Below, piece after piece: positions 27,301 to 36,219 of a stretch of 64,000 bases of DNA. The notes below the pieces were generated by a model. That model saw only the letters and a list, made by a program, of their open reading frames with translations, searched no databases and was not told the DNA's origin. The translations under genes were made by a program, and so were the position numbers. Position 1 is the first letter of the stretch; the number at the start of each line of letters is the position of its first letter. This DNA comes from Deltaproteobacteria bacterium (GTDB lineage Bacteria > Desulfobacterota > Binatia > HRBIN30 > JACQVA1), in the NCBI GenBank assembly GCA_016178705.1, contig JACOST010000018.1:1-64000 (forward strand), given 5' to 3'.

Positions 27301-27618
27301 TCAGACTTTCCCTTGCAAGAAGAACGCGATCACCAGCGCGTAAATCGCCAGTGCTTCCATGAACGCGATGCCGAGAATCATTGGCGTCTGGATACGATCG
27401 GCACAGTTCGGGTTGCGGCCGATCGACTCCATCGCTGCCGCCACCGCGCGACCCTGGCCCAAGCCAGCGCCGACTGCCGCGATACCGACCGCGAGACCGG
27501 CCGCCATTGCGATGTAGCCGCGGCTGCCGTCGCTGGCGCCTTCGGCCGCCATCGCCGTACCGCCCGACAGCAACCACACCAGCCCGCCCAGCATCATCAT
27601 CTGTAGTGCTTTGCGCAT
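27301..27618 (-). CDS. atpE: ATP synthase F0 subunit c
   Basis: The 105-residue proteolipid has two helices with the GxGxGxG-type packing motif in the first (AVGAGLGQG) and the ion-binding Glu in the second (GIAFMEALAIY). An extra N-terminal hydrophobic segment ending AMAAEG looks like a cleavable signal, as seen in some deltaproteobacterial c subunits. Ala follows the Glu where sodium-type rings have Ser, so proton coupling is more likely (inference). AAGGAGGAA precedes the ATG. It is the last gene of the F0 set. Confidence 0.93.
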   Translation of the reverse strand: MRKALQMMMLGGLVWLLSGGTAMAAEGASDGSRGYIAMAAGLAVGIAAVGAGLGQGRAVAAAMESIGRNPNCADRIQTPMILGIAFMEALAIYALVIAFFLQGKV

Positions 27619-27723
27619 GTTGTCTTCCTCCTTTCCTTCAGCGTTCGGAGCCCGTCCCAGCCACACCTCTCTGTCCTCCTCGCCACCCCACGGCCAGCGC
27701 CGACTCCGTTGTGATCAATGTGC

Positions 27724-28446
27724 TCAATGTGCGTGATGCGGCTCGTCGTGCGCGTCGTGATGCGCCGTCGCCAGCGACAGGTAGATCACGCTCAACAGCG
27801 TGAACACGAACGCCTGAATCACCGACACCATCGCTCCCAGCACATAGAAAAGCACCGGGACTACCATCTTCGTCAGATCGGTGAAAATCTCAAGCACCAC
27901 GTGGTCGCCGGTCATGTTGCCGAAGAGACGTAAGGCCAGCGAGACCGGGCGCACGAGGTTGTCGATGATCTCCAGCGGGATCATCAAGAACGCCAGCCAC
28001 CAGATCGGGCCGACGAAGTGCTTCAGGTAGCCCACACCGCGCGCGGCGAAGCCGTAGTAGGTGTACGCGACCAGTGAGATCACGCCAAGCGCGAAGGTGA
28101 CATTGAAGTTGCTCGTCGGCGGCGCAAACCCCGGCAGCAGTCCGCAGAAGTTCGACGCGAGGATGAAGAGGAAGAAGGTCCCGTAGAGCGGCACGTACTT
28201 CTGCCCGCGATGCCCCATGAGCGGCGCGACGATGTGGGCGTTGAACAGGTCGACGAACATCTCCATCAGATTGCGGGCGCTGAGTTTGTCGTCCGGGACC
28301 ACGGGATCATTTGCGGCTCGCAGTTGTCGCAACGCCACCAGCGCCCATCCCACCAGCGCGAGCATCACCAACGTCGCCGTCGCCGTGTGTTCCGGCAGCA
28401 AGTTGAAGCCGGGAATGATCTGGACCCAAGAGAAGCTGTGTTCCAC
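27724..28446 (-). CDS. atpB: ATP synthase F0 subunit a
   Basis: The 240-residue membrane protein has the conserved LRLFGNMTGDH segment near residue 175, containing the essential Arg of the proton path, and RPVSLA just before it. The C-terminal His/Asp-rich tail is unusual but short. The GTG start at 28446 directly abuts the atpI stop codon, and AAGGAAGGA lies upstream. With atpE it forms the membrane rotor and stator interface. Confidence 0.95.
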   Translation of the reverse strand: MEHSFSWVQIIPGFNLLPEHTATATLVMLALVGWALVALRQLRAANDPVVPDDKLSARNLMEMFVDLFNAHIVAPLMGHRGQKYVPLYGTFFLFILASNFCGLLPGFAPPTSNFNVTFALGVISLVAYTYYGFAARGVGYLKHFVGPIWWLAFLMIPLEIIDNLVRPVSLALRLFGNMTGDHVVLEIFTDLTKMVVPVLFYVLGAMVSVIQAFVFTLLSVIYLSLATAHHDAHDEPHHAH

Positions 28447-28821
28447 TTACACTGATCCTTCCTTTGAAAGTACGCTCGGCGGGGTCGGAGTGAAGCGCAG
28501 CGCTTCGACCACGCAAGCGGCCAGCAAGAGTGTGATGCCGACGGCGAAGCTGAGACCATCGACCGGCACGCGCCAGAACACCAGCGCCAGCAAGCCGAGG
28601 AAGACGCCGAACTTGGCAACGAACAACCCGAGCGCGACGTAGCGCCCGCGTCCCGGCTGCAGTACGCGCTGGACGATTTCCTTGAGCAACCGGAAATTGA
28701 GGCCCATCACCGCGCCGCCGAGCAGCACGCTGCCGGCATAGAGCCACCCGGTCGCGACTGCGACGAGTGCCACCACGCCGAGCAGCACGACGTGCACGAG
28801 TTCGATGCGTTGGAGGTTCAT
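28447..28821 (-). CDS. atpI: ATP synthase subunit I-like protein
   Basis: The 124-residue protein has four membrane helices and the GGAVMGLNFRLL segment common to ATP synthase subunit I proteins, which help assemble the c ring. Its position between atpZ and atpB is the standard one. The family is weakly conserved, so the name rests on context as well as sequence. Confidence 0.8.
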   Translation of the reverse strand: MNLQRIELVHVVLLGVVALVAVATGWLYAGSVLLGGAVMGLNFRLLKEIVQRVLQPGRGRYVALGLFVAKFGVFLGLLALVFWRVPVDGLSFAVGITLLLAACVVEALRFTPTPPSVLSKEGSV

Positions 28822-28834
28822 TCCGAAAAGTTGC

Positions 28835-29059
28835 CTACGGCGAGCTATGCTTTTTCAGGCTCCAAATCAAGCGCTGCACGGCGCCCACGAACGCGCCCAG
28901 AGTGAAGAGCAGGGTCAGCCACGGCGAGCTGCCGAGCCAGCCGTCGAGGTAGTACCCCAGCACCACCCCAGCGACGATGATCCCGGCGAACTCGAAGCCG
29001 AAGCCGGTGTAGCGCGCGGCTTGGGCCAAGCCTGAATCTTTGGAGTCGTCGTCAGGCAC
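28835..29059 (-). CDS. atpZ: AtpZ/AtpI-family F0 accessory protein
   Basis: The 74-residue protein has two helices and the GFEFAGIIVAGVVLGYYLDG motif of the AtpZ (F0F1-ATPase gene 1) family, a small membrane protein linked to ATP synthase assembly or divalent cation transport. The GTG start at 29059 lies three bases after the hemL stop, so the F0 genes are probably expressed with hemL. Confidence 0.85.
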   Translation of the reverse strand: MPDDDSKDSGLAQAARYTGFGFEFAGIIVAGVVLGYYLDGWLGSSPWLTLLFTLGAFVGAVQRLIWSLKKHSSP

Positions 29060-29062
29060 GAT

Positions 29063-30349
29063 TCAAATCTCGGCCAGCGTCTCGTCGGCAGCGCGGACAG
29101 TGGCTTCGACGTCGGCGTCGCTGTGGGCAAGCGAGATGAAGGCGGCTTCGAACGCGGACGGCGGGAGGTAGACACCGCGTGCGAGCATACCGTGAAAAAA
29201 TTTCCCGAACTTCGCCGTGTCGATGCGCGGGATGTCGGCCGCGCCACGGACGCGATCGACGCCGAAGAACAGCGTCCACATCGAGCCAACGCGATTGACG
29301 GTACCAACGATCCGGTGCTTGGCCAGCGCGGCGCGCAAACCGGTTTCGAGACTGGCGCCGAGTTGTTCGAGTCGATCGTAGGGACTGCCGGCGCGCAACT
29401 GTTTGAGCGTTTCCAAACCAGCTGCGACCGCGAGTGGGTTCCCCGACAACGTTCCGGCTTGATACACCGGACCCTCGGGGGCGAGTTGCTGCATGATGTC
29501 ACGCCGGCCGCCGAACGCGGCGAGCGGCATACCGCCGCCGATGACTTTTCCCAGACAGGTCAGGTCGGGTGTGATGCGGCGGAGCGTCTGCACACCACCG
29601 TAGGCGAGACGGAAACCGGTCATCACTTCGTCGAAGATCAACACCGCTCCGTGCGCCTGCGTGATCTCGCGCACGGCTTCGAGGAACCCCGGTTCGGGAA
29701 TGACTACGCCCATGTTGCCGACCACCGGCTCGATGATGACGGCCGCGACGTGATGCCCTTCGGCTGCGAAGTACTTCGCGAGACCGTCACGGTCGTTGAA
29801 CTCGGCGATGACGGTATGGGTGGTGACGGATTCGGGCACGCCCGGACTGTCAGGTACGCCGAACGTCAGGGCACCCGAACCGGCGCGCACCAGCAGCGCA
29901 TCGCTGTGGCCATGGTAGCAGCCGGCGAACTTGATGATCTTGACGCGGCCGGTAAACGCACGGGCGAGTCGGATCGCCGTCATCGTCGCTTCGGTGCCCG
30001 AACTGACTAGGCGTACCATCTCGACCGACGGCAGCGCGTCCACAATCACGCGGGCTAACTCGATCTCGCGTGCGGTCGGGGCACCGAAACTGGTACCATC
30101 GCGCATCGCTTCGTGAATCGCAGTGAGCACTCGGGGGTGCGCGTGGCCCAGGATCATCGGCCCCCACGAGCCGACGTAGTCGATGTACGTGTTGCCATCG
30201 GCGTCGACCAGATTCGCACCTCGTGCGCGCTGAATGAACAGGGGATGACCGCCAACGGCTTTCCACGCGCGCACGGGGCTGTTGACGCCGCCCGGAATGA
30301 CTTGGCGCGCGGCCGCGAACAACTTGTCGGAGAGATCGGGCGCCTTCAT
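29063..30349 (-). CDS. hemL: Glutamate-1-semialdehyde 2,1-aminomutase
   Basis: The 428-residue PLP enzyme of haem biosynthesis converts glutamate-1-semialdehyde to 5-aminolevulinate. Diagnostic features are PGGVNSPVRAWKAVGG at the N-terminus, YVGSWGPMILGHAHP, FDEVMTGFR and the PLP lysine in CLGKVIGGGMP. The length is that of the family. It heads the operon that continues into atpZ with a three-base gap. Confidence 0.96.
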   Translation of the reverse strand: MKAPDLSDKLFAAARQVIPGGVNSPVRAWKAVGGHPLFIQRARGANLVDADGNTYIDYVGSWGPMILGHAHPRVLTAIHEAMRDGTSFGAPTAREIELARVIVDALPSVEMVRLVSSGTEATMTAIRLARAFTGRVKIIKFAGCYHGHSDALLVRAGSGALTFGVPDSPGVPESVTTHTVIAEFNDRDGLAKYFAAEGHHVAAVIIEPVVGNMGVVIPEPGFLEAVREITQAHGAVLIFDEVMTGFRLAYGGVQTLRRITPDLTCLGKVIGGGMPLAAFGGRRDIMQQLAPEGPVYQAGTLSGNPLAVAAGLETLKQLRAGSPYDRLEQLGASLETGLRAALAKHRIVGTVNRVGSMWTLFFGVDRVRGAADIPRIDTAKFGKFFHGMLARGVYLPPSAFEAAFISLAHSDADVEATVRAADETLAEI

Positions 30350-30441
30350 GATGCGGCGTGGCTAACCCGCGGGTCTGCTTCAGTCAAGGCAAACGTGGTT
30401 CGCTTGCAATTTGGCCGGCGATCCTTCTACGCTGCGGCGTC

Positions 30442-30639
30442 ATGGCCACCAAGGGAATCACGGAAGTCGTAAAGGTTGGGCGACGGGGCGAGTTGACCTT
30501 GTCGCGGCGCGTGCGCGCCGCCTTCGGCGTGCAAGAAGGCGACGAAATGGTGCTGAGCGTCGAAAGCGAGCAACTCGTGTTGCGCCGCAAAGCACACCGC
30601 TTCGGCGAGTACCTCGATTCGTTGACCGCCAAGCCGTAG
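30442..30639 (+). CDS. AbrB/SpoVT-type DNA-binding domain protein
   Basis: The 65-residue protein has the swapped-hairpin pattern VVKVGRRGELTLSRRVRAAFGVQEGDEM, as in AbrB/MazE transcription factors and antitoxins, with a short C-terminal tail. No toxin gene is next to it on the same strand, so it may be a solitary regulator. Internal ATG 30442 is chosen because it gives the usual family length. It ends four bases from the convergent nitroreductase gene. Confidence 0.75.
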   Translation: MATKGITEVVKVGRRGELTLSRRVRAAFGVQEGDEMVLSVESEQLVLRRKAHRFGEYLDSLTAKP

Positions 30640-30643
30640 CCGC

Positions 30644-31342
30644 TCAGCGCCCGCGGCGTTCGCCCCAACGATCCCAATACGTCATGTCCTCTACCGGCCG
30701 GCGCGTCGTCGGACCGTATTTGCCGTGCGGAAATCCGAGCGGGATCAGGGCGACGGTTTCGGTGTCGGTGGGAATGCCGAACTCGGTTTTGATCTCATCT
30801 TCGAACATAAGGTGGAGGGTCGTCAGCGTGGCGCCGAGGCCGACGCCGCGCGCGGCGAGCAGGAGATTCTGCACGGCGGGAAAAATTGACGCGTAGAGCG
30901 CCGCCCCACTGCGCCGTGTCCCTGGCAGCGGAGGCGGCAGCGGGCGCGGCACCATGCAGATCAGCAGCAACACCGGCGCTTCGTGCAGGTGTTCGGCGAG
31001 ATGCACGGCGGACTGCACCATGCGCATCTGCGCGCGCAATTCGGCAAGGGGCAGCGACGGGCGTTCGGCGGCCGCCGCTGCATTGGCGCTCGCGTAGAGA
31101 TCCCACGCACGCTTGTATCGTTCTTGGAGGAAGCGCTTTCGCGTAGCATCGCGCACGACGACAAAGCGCCACACCTGGGTGTTGCTGCCGCTCGGCGCCT
31201 TGGTGGCAGCTTCGAGCACGCGCCAGAGCAGATCGTCTGGGATCGGATCGGGCTTGAGTCGGCGCAAGGCACGCTGCGAATAGATCGCCTCGAATAGTCC
31301 AATCTCTCCAATTTCGCCGATCTCGCCAATCTCATCATTCAT
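30644..31342 (-). CDS. Nitroreductase family protein
   Basis: The 232-residue flavoprotein has the FMN-binding SQRALRRLKPDPIPDDLL and APSGSNTQVWRFVVV patterns and the C-terminal GFPHGKYGPTTRRP segment. Such enzymes reduce nitro groups, quinones or enones with NAD(P)H, or act in flavin fragmentation. The first 14 residues are a tetrad of Glu-Ile-Gly repeats encoded by a 9-base tandem repeat, so the true N-terminus may have been extended by slippage. ATG 31342 is the only start that includes the conserved FMN-binding Arg. Confidence 0.85.
   Translation of the reverse strand: MNDEIGEIGEIGEIGLFEAIYSQRALRRLKPDPIPDDLLWRVLEAATKAPSGSNTQVWRFVVVRDATRKRFLQERYKRAWDLYASANAAAAAERPSLPLAELRAQMRMVQSAVHLAEHLHEAPVLLLICMVPRPLPPPLPGTRRSGAALYASIFPAVQNLLLAARGVGLGATLTTLHLMFEDEIKTEFGIPTDTETVALIPLGFPHGKYGPTTRRPVEDMTYWDRWGERRGR
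31298..31333. repeat. 9-base tandem repeat encoding Glu-Ile-Gly units
   Basis: Four 9-base units (TCCAATCTC, TCCAATTTC, GCCGATCTC, GCCAATCTC on the plus strand) lie at the start of the nitroreductase gene. They encode a repeated EIG tripeptide just after the start codon. Confidence 0.8.
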
Positions 31343-31478
31343 AGTCGACGCCTATCGCGCGGCGATGGAAGCCGTCAATCGCCGACGCCCTGGTTGGCTC
31401 GGGTTTGACGAAGTGCCCTCGGCCGTCGCATACCTGCTGTACGTGTGAACTCAGCGACACGAACAGAGGGAGGCCGTT

Positions 31479-32195
31479 ATGGGTCTGGTAACCGAGCGGG
31501 CGTTGTCGGCCCGCGATTTCCTTGACGAGTGCATCGCCTTCAAGCGCGACCGCGGCCCGCAGAGCCGCTTTCTGCGCGGCCTGGTACTGGGCAAGCTCGA
31601 TAATGCGCAGGTCAAACGCTGGGCGAAGGACTTCTACTATTACGTCGAGCCGGCGATTCCGACCATCGCGGCGTGGCTCTCCGCGGCGCCGACGTTGCCG
31701 GACCGCGAGATTTATCGCTTGATTGCCCGTAACCTCGCCGGCGAGATGGGCTACATCAAGGAGGCCGAGCATCACGACCTGTACCTACAATTCTGTGCGG
31801 GACTCGACATCACTCGGGCGGAGTTGCTCGACCACTTGCCCCTGGGGTCGACCATCGGCGCAGCGTCAACGATGGGGTACTATTGCCGCAACTCGTTCGA
31901 AGAAGGACTCGGGGCATTCGGGCTCGCCGTCGAAATGGAGGTGCCGGGCCGTCCGAACGGCGCCAAGTTCATCCACGATGGCTTGCAGCAGCACTATGGT
32001 CTCGACGCCAAGACGCTCGAGTTCTGGTCGATTCACGTGGCGGCGGAAGAAGAGCACGGCGAGAACGCGGTGCAGGCGCTCGAACACTGCGGTCAGACGC
32101 GTGAACAGCAAGCCCGCATTCGGCGCGCCTTTCGCTTCAGCATTCTGGCGCACGCCAGCATGACGGAAGGGTACGACCGCTTCCTCGATTCGTAG
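31479..32195 (+). CDS. Haem-oxygenase-fold (TenA/PqqC/HDO-like) protein
   Basis: The 238-residue all-helical protein has the acid/His patterns GEMGYIKEAEHHDLYLQF and HVAAEEEHGENAVQ. They resemble the metal ligands of haem-oxygenase-like di-iron oxidases and the PqqC/CADD group. Members perform oxidative C-C cleavage, PQQ ring closure or p-aminobenzoate formation. No pqq, thi or pab genes are nearby, so the role is open. GGGAGG upstream of the ATG supports the start. Confidence 0.75.
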   Translation: MGLVTERALSARDFLDECIAFKRDRGPQSRFLRGLVLGKLDNAQVKRWAKDFYYYVEPAIPTIAAWLSAAPTLPDREIYRLIARNLAGEMGYIKEAEHHDLYLQFCAGLDITRAELLDHLPLGSTIGAASTMGYYCRNSFEEGLGAFGLAVEMEVPGRPNGAKFIHDGLQQHYGLDAKTLEFWSIHVAAEEEHGENAVQALEHCGQTREQQARIRRAFRFSILAHASMTEGYDRFLDS

Positions 32196-32219
32196 TGCGG
32201 GTCATCCGAACGTGACGCG

Positions 32220-32438
32220 ATGAGTTTGTGGGCTCGCCTGTTTCAGCGCAAGGCGGCGGTGAAGCCGTCCCCAGCCCCAGCGCCACCGCCGCCTTCAGTG
32301 TCAGAACAGGTCGTCGAATTGCCAACCGAGCCGTTCGTGTTCGAGTGTCAGATGTGTGGCAAAGTGTTCGAGGCTCGGCGCAAGAAGCCGCTGTGCCCGG
32401 AGTGCGATAGCGCGGACGTTCAACTGGTGAGCGGGTAA
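32220..32438 (+). CDS. Small zinc-ribbon protein
   Basis: The 72-residue protein has a basic N-terminus, a Pro-rich stretch (PSPAPAPPPPSVS) and a C-terminal zinc ribbon CQMCGKVFEARRKKPLCPEC. Similar FmdB/DUF-type ribbons occur in small regulatory proteins. It starts 24 bases after the haem-oxygenase-fold gene and is probably co-transcribed with it. Confidence 0.65.
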   Translation: MSLWARLFQRKAAVKPSPAPAPPPPSVSEQVVELPTEPFVFECQMCGKVFEARRKKPLCPECDSADVQLVSG

Positions 32439-32640
32439 CGGTGCCCGTCGCTGCCGTCGCCCGTACTTCGAGCTGCGGGATGGGCCATTTGAGGCGGCGT
32501 GGGGGTCGCCTGCAGACGCATGCAAGGTGCCGGGGCGCTTTTTTCGTTTGACAAACACATGCCGTCCGATAGACATTTGGATACTGAATTCGACACGGAA
32601 TCGGCGGCAGCATGTGCCCGTCGATCGCGAGGAGAACTAC

Positions 32641-34287
32641 ATGAGAAAACCGTTGCTGATGGCGCTGGCCGGGGTTTGGAGTTTGGGGGCTGCCGCAACA
32701 GCTTCAGCGCAACCGGTCAATCCGGTCAAATTCGATGCGCGGCCGCCATACGAGATCGCCAAAAGCCCGGAGTTCCTCGCTGTGGCCGATATGAACAGCG
32801 ACGGTGTGCCCGACCTGATATCGAGTTCGCCGACATCTCAGAAGGTTACCGTTCTCACCGGGGGCTCGGGCGGTTTCGCGGCAGTGGTGGCCGCCGGGCC
32901 GTTTCTGACGACACGATTCAGCAAGCTGGAACAAGTTGCAGCGGGCGATCTGAACGGTGACGGTTTCACCGACGTCGCCGTGGCGGACTCACAGGCCAAT
33001 CAGGTCGTAGTGCTAATTGGCAATAACGATGGGTCGCTCAGCAACCCGGTGTTCATTCAGACCGGCAGCAAACCGTGGGGCATTGCCATTGGCCAGTTCG
33101 GCAACACGGCGTGCAACGACATCGCGGTCACGAATCAGTCCGACGACAACGTCTCGGTATTTTTCAACCGCTGCAGCGGCAACGGGCGCGCGTCATTTAC
33201 GCCGCCCACGAGCTTTCCCACCAGCAAAAAACCGGGACTCCTGTTCACTAACGATTTCAACAACGATTTGCTCCCCGACCTCGTCGATATCAACATCGGA
33301 AACATCGGCGCGAACGATATGACCGAACTGCTTGGCACCGGGGTCAATTTCCAAAACCACGGCAACTTCGTGGTTGGCGACGGCGCCCAGCAGGCGACCA
33401 CGTTTGACTTTGACAACGACGGCAACGTCGACATCGCGGTGGCCAGTGGCCGCATTACATCGCGCCACGTATTCTCCAGTTCGTTTACCGTGTTGCTTGG
33501 AGACGGCACCGGGTTTTTCGGACGCTCGAACAACTTCCAAGTGGATTGCACGCAGCTGATCCCCAGTACCGCCGTGTGTCTGCCGATCGGCATTGCCGCT
33601 GGCGATTTCAATCTCGACGGTATTCCAGATCTCGCGGTTGCCGTCGCCTATGCGAACAAACTCCTGATCTATGCCGGCAACGGTGATGGGACATTTGATC
33701 TGATCGGCCAGCCGATCGATATCGTCGGCAATCCCACCTTCATGGTGGCCGCGGATTTCGATGACGACGGTCGCGTCGACTTGGCGATCGCCGAGCGCGC
33801 CGACGCAACCTCGGGTGGAGTGATCCGTCTCTTACTGAACAATACCGACTTCCCGATACCGGCAACCGCGACGCCGACACCTACCGGACCCACTTTGGGG
33901 CCGAAGGCTACTGCGACGGGATCCGTGCGACCCCCGGTCACACCGAGCAAACAAAACGGTGACCTCTGCGGCGGCCAAGACGAGTGCTTCTCCGGCTTCT
34001 GCGAACAGGGGCGCTGCTGCAACCGCGCCTGCAATGGGGTGACGGAGTCCTGCGATCAGAATCCGAATCCCGGTATCTGCCTGCCGAAGGTCATCCCGAG
34101 CCGGACGCCGACAACCGGTGGGACTGGCAGCACCGTCGTCGGCCGTAGTAGCGGTTGTTCTACGGACGATCGTGGCAGCTCACCTTGGAGCCCGTTCGCG
34201 GTCGTGTTCATCCCCGCCGCGCTGTGGCTCGGACGGCGGCGGAACGTTGGTCCCGCCCGCGCGACGATCCGCAACCGCACTCGGTAA
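32641..34287 (+). CDS. FG-GAP/VCBS-repeat surface protein with Cys-rich region and C-terminal sorting-type signal
   Basis: The 548-residue product has a Sec signal (MRKPLLMALAGVWSLGAAA) and six or so FG-GAP/VCBS repeats carrying DxNxDG calcium loops (DMNSDGVPDL, DLNGDGFTDV, DFDNDGNVDI, DFNLDGIPDL, DFDDDGRVDL), which should fold as a beta-propeller. A Thr/Pro linker follows, then a Cys-rich stretch (CGGQDECFSGFCEQGRCC). The C-terminus has SGCS, a hydrophobic helix and RRR, resembling MYXO-CTERM-type sorting signals. A GAGGAG site precedes ATG 32641. Its last 108 bases overlap the convergent nuclease gene. Confidence 0.8.
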   Translation: MRKPLLMALAGVWSLGAAATASAQPVNPVKFDARPPYEIAKSPEFLAVADMNSDGVPDLISSSPTSQKVTVLTGGSGGFAAVVAAGPFLTTRFSKLEQVAAGDLNGDGFTDVAVADSQANQVVVLIGNNDGSLSNPVFIQTGSKPWGIAIGQFGNTACNDIAVTNQSDDNVSVFFNRCSGNGRASFTPPTSFPTSKKPGLLFTNDFNNDLLPDLVDINIGNIGANDMTELLGTGVNFQNHGNFVVGDGAQQATTFDFDNDGNVDIAVASGRITSRHVFSSSFTVLLGDGTGFFGRSNNFQVDCTQLIPSTAVCLPIGIAAGDFNLDGIPDLAVAVAYANKLLIYAGNGDGTFDLIGQPIDIVGNPTFMVAADFDDDGRVDLAIAERADATSGGVIRLLLNNTDFPIPATATPTPTGPTLGPKATATGSVRPPVTPSKQNGDLCGGQDECFSGFCEQGRCCNRACNGVTESCDQNPNPGICLPKVIPSRTPTTGGTGSTVVGRSSGCSTDDRGSSPWSPFAVVFIPAALWLGRRRNVGPARATIRNRTR

Positions 34288-36144
34288 CATCGTGCCCAGC
34301 ACGGCCGTCCACTCACTCAGGTGTTGAGCGGCCGTGCTGGGATCTTCGAATCGCAACACGTAGCCGTCACGTTCACCCCGATCCCGCAGCCAGGCGGCGA
34401 GGATCGTAGTGCCATCGACGTCCTCCGCAGACAACGCCAGGGGTTGACGCGGGGCGACATCGCGAAGCATCGCTGAGAGATCGGTGCCGTCACGCACGGT
34501 GCCTCGCGCTGTCAGCCGACCGGCTACCACGAGGTAGGCGACCACCGCCTCGCGATCCAACGTTGGTTGCATCACCAAAAAGTGCTGCTGCGCCACGACC
34601 CACCCGAGCGTGCGCTGCCGGCGCAGCAGACGCTCGAACTGTTCCAGATCGCGTTGCGCACTGGCGGCAGCCTCGAAGCGCAAGGCGTCGGTGTGCGCAT
34701 CGCGCCGCAGGGTGAGCGTGGCGCGCACCTCGGTGGCAACCGCGGCGTCGCCCGCCATCAAACGCAAGAACGTCGCGACCTGTAGCTGGTAGTCAGCGGC
34801 AGATGCCCGCCCAACGCACGGCACACTGCACGCATCGATCTGTCCCTGCAGACACGGCGTTGCCGATGGCTCGGGGCGCAAGCGGCCGATGCATGTGCGC
34901 AGCTTGAATACGCGCGTGACCAGCCCCATGACGTTCACGGCCGACTCGCGCGAACGAAACGGGCCGAAGTACTGCCCGCCCCGCTGGCTGATCTGGCGGC
35001 TGATCATCAGCCGCGGAAACTCCGCGTCGCTCGTCAGCTTGAGGAACGCGATGCGGGGCAAATGCTTTCGCAGACGGTTGTACGGTGGTTGCTCGCTGCG
35101 GATCGCTTCGGCCTCACGCAGTGACGCTTCCAATTCTGACGCAGTGATCTCGACGCGCACGGCGTGAATGTGGCGGATCAGATCGAGCGTCTTGTTGCTG
35201 TGTCCGTTGGCGTTGCTCAAATACTGGCTGACGCGCTGACGGAGGTTCTTCGCCTTGCCGATGTAGAGCAACCGCTCGTCAGCGTCCACAAAGCGATAGA
35301 TGCCGGACGACTCCGGCAGTGCCGTGACCGCGCTGCGCGGCAGTGGGCAGGCGAAGGCGCGACCGTCGCGCGCGCTCGCTTGCAGCGCCAGCACTTGATC
35401 GAGCCGCGTCACTCCGCGCTGCGCGAGCAATTCGAGAAAGTGCAGCCAGACCTCCGCCGTGATGGCCGCGTCGCCCAAGGCACGGTGCCGATCGACCAGC
35501 GGGATGCCAAAGTGCGCGGCCACCGTGTCGAGTCCGCGCCGGCGCAACTGCGGCAGCAGGCGCCGCGCGAGCCGCAGCGTGCAGACGTGCGGCTGGTGGA
35601 GCGGAGAACCTCGATGCGTCTGCACCGCGGCGTTGAGAAAGCCCAGATCGAAGTTCGCATTGTGCGCAATCAGTACCCGTTCGCCGACGAACTCGAGGAA
35701 CTGCGGCAGCACATCGGCAACCCGCGGCTGGCCTGCCAGGTGATCGTCCGTAATGCCCGTGAGCTGAGTGATGAAGAACGGCAAGCGGCGGCCGGGATCG
35801 ATCAACTGCGAGAAACGTTCAGCGAGACGCCCGCCCGCAATCCGGACCGCGCCGATCTCGATGATGCCGTCGCCGTGCTGCGGCGATCCGCCGGTGGTCT
35901 CGATATCGACGACGACGAACTCGGTGTCGGACAACGCTCGCGCCAGCGTTGCGTGCGCGCTGGCGATCCAGCACTGATCCGCCTCACGAAACGCGAAACG
36001 TGGATCGCTGGCGAGCAGCGTCTGCATGAAGCGCGGACCGAACTCGCGATCCGCGCCTGGCTGCGTGAAGATGAGATCGAGCAGCTCGTGGGCACCGGCT
36101 CCGGCGGGGCGGTCGAGGAGGTAGCGGTGGAGGGCATCGCGCAT
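34180..36144 (-). CDS. DnaQ-like 3'-5' exonuclease fused to a UvrC-type GIY-YIG endonuclease
   Basis: The 654-residue protein has a DEDDh exonuclease domain (about 70-235; VVVDIETTGG, HNANFD and the HRALGDA acidic motif) followed by a GIY-YIG domain (about 275-365; SGIYRFVDADERLLYIGKAKNLRQRVSQYL) and UvrC-like linker and C-terminal parts. Similar exonuclease-UvrC fusions occur in actinobacteria and are thought to act in DNA repair. There is no UvrC HhH pair. The start is uncertain: ATG 36144 is chosen, though GTG/TTG codons at 36153-36168 would add eight residues. It lies 75 bases after prfB on the same strand. Confidence 0.85.
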   Translation of the reverse strand: MRDALHRYLLDRPAGAGAHELLDLIFTQPGADREFGPRFMQTLLASDPRFAFREADQCWIASAHATLARALSDTEFVVVDIETTGGSPQHGDGIIEIGAVRIAGGRLAERFSQLIDPGRRLPFFITQLTGITDDHLAGQPRVADVLPQFLEFVGERVLIAHNANFDLGFLNAAVQTHRGSPLHQPHVCTLRLARRLLPQLRRRGLDTVAAHFGIPLVDRHRALGDAAITAEVWLHFLELLAQRGVTRLDQVLALQASARDGRAFACPLPRSAVTALPESSGIYRFVDADERLLYIGKAKNLRQRVSQYLSNANGHSNKTLDLIRHIHAVRVEITASELEASLREAEAIRSEQPPYNRLRKHLPRIAFLKLTSDAEFPRLMISRQISQRGGQYFGPFRSRESAVNVMGLVTRVFKLRTCIGRLRPEPSATPCLQGQIDACSVPCVGRASAADYQLQVATFLRLMAGDAAVATEVRATLTLRRDAHTDALRFEAAASAQRDLEQFERLLRRQRTLGWVVAQQHFLVMQPTLDREAVVAYLVVAGRLTARGTVRDGTDLSAMLRDVAPRQPLALSAEDVDGTTILAAWLRDRGERDGYVLRFEDPSTAAQHLSEWTAVLGTMLPSAVADRRAGGTNVPPPSEPQRGGDEHDRERAPR

Positions 36145-36219
36145 TCCGTGCACGTCTACCACCACCAACCGGAGACGAACAAGAGGCGAACATCAGCCCA
36201 GAATGAATTCGCCGCGTGG

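Noticed and set aside
32548-32576. TTGACA box upstream of the FG-GAP protein gene as a promoter
   Set aside because: No acceptable -10 hexamer lies 16-18 bases downstream; the best match agrees at only three positions.
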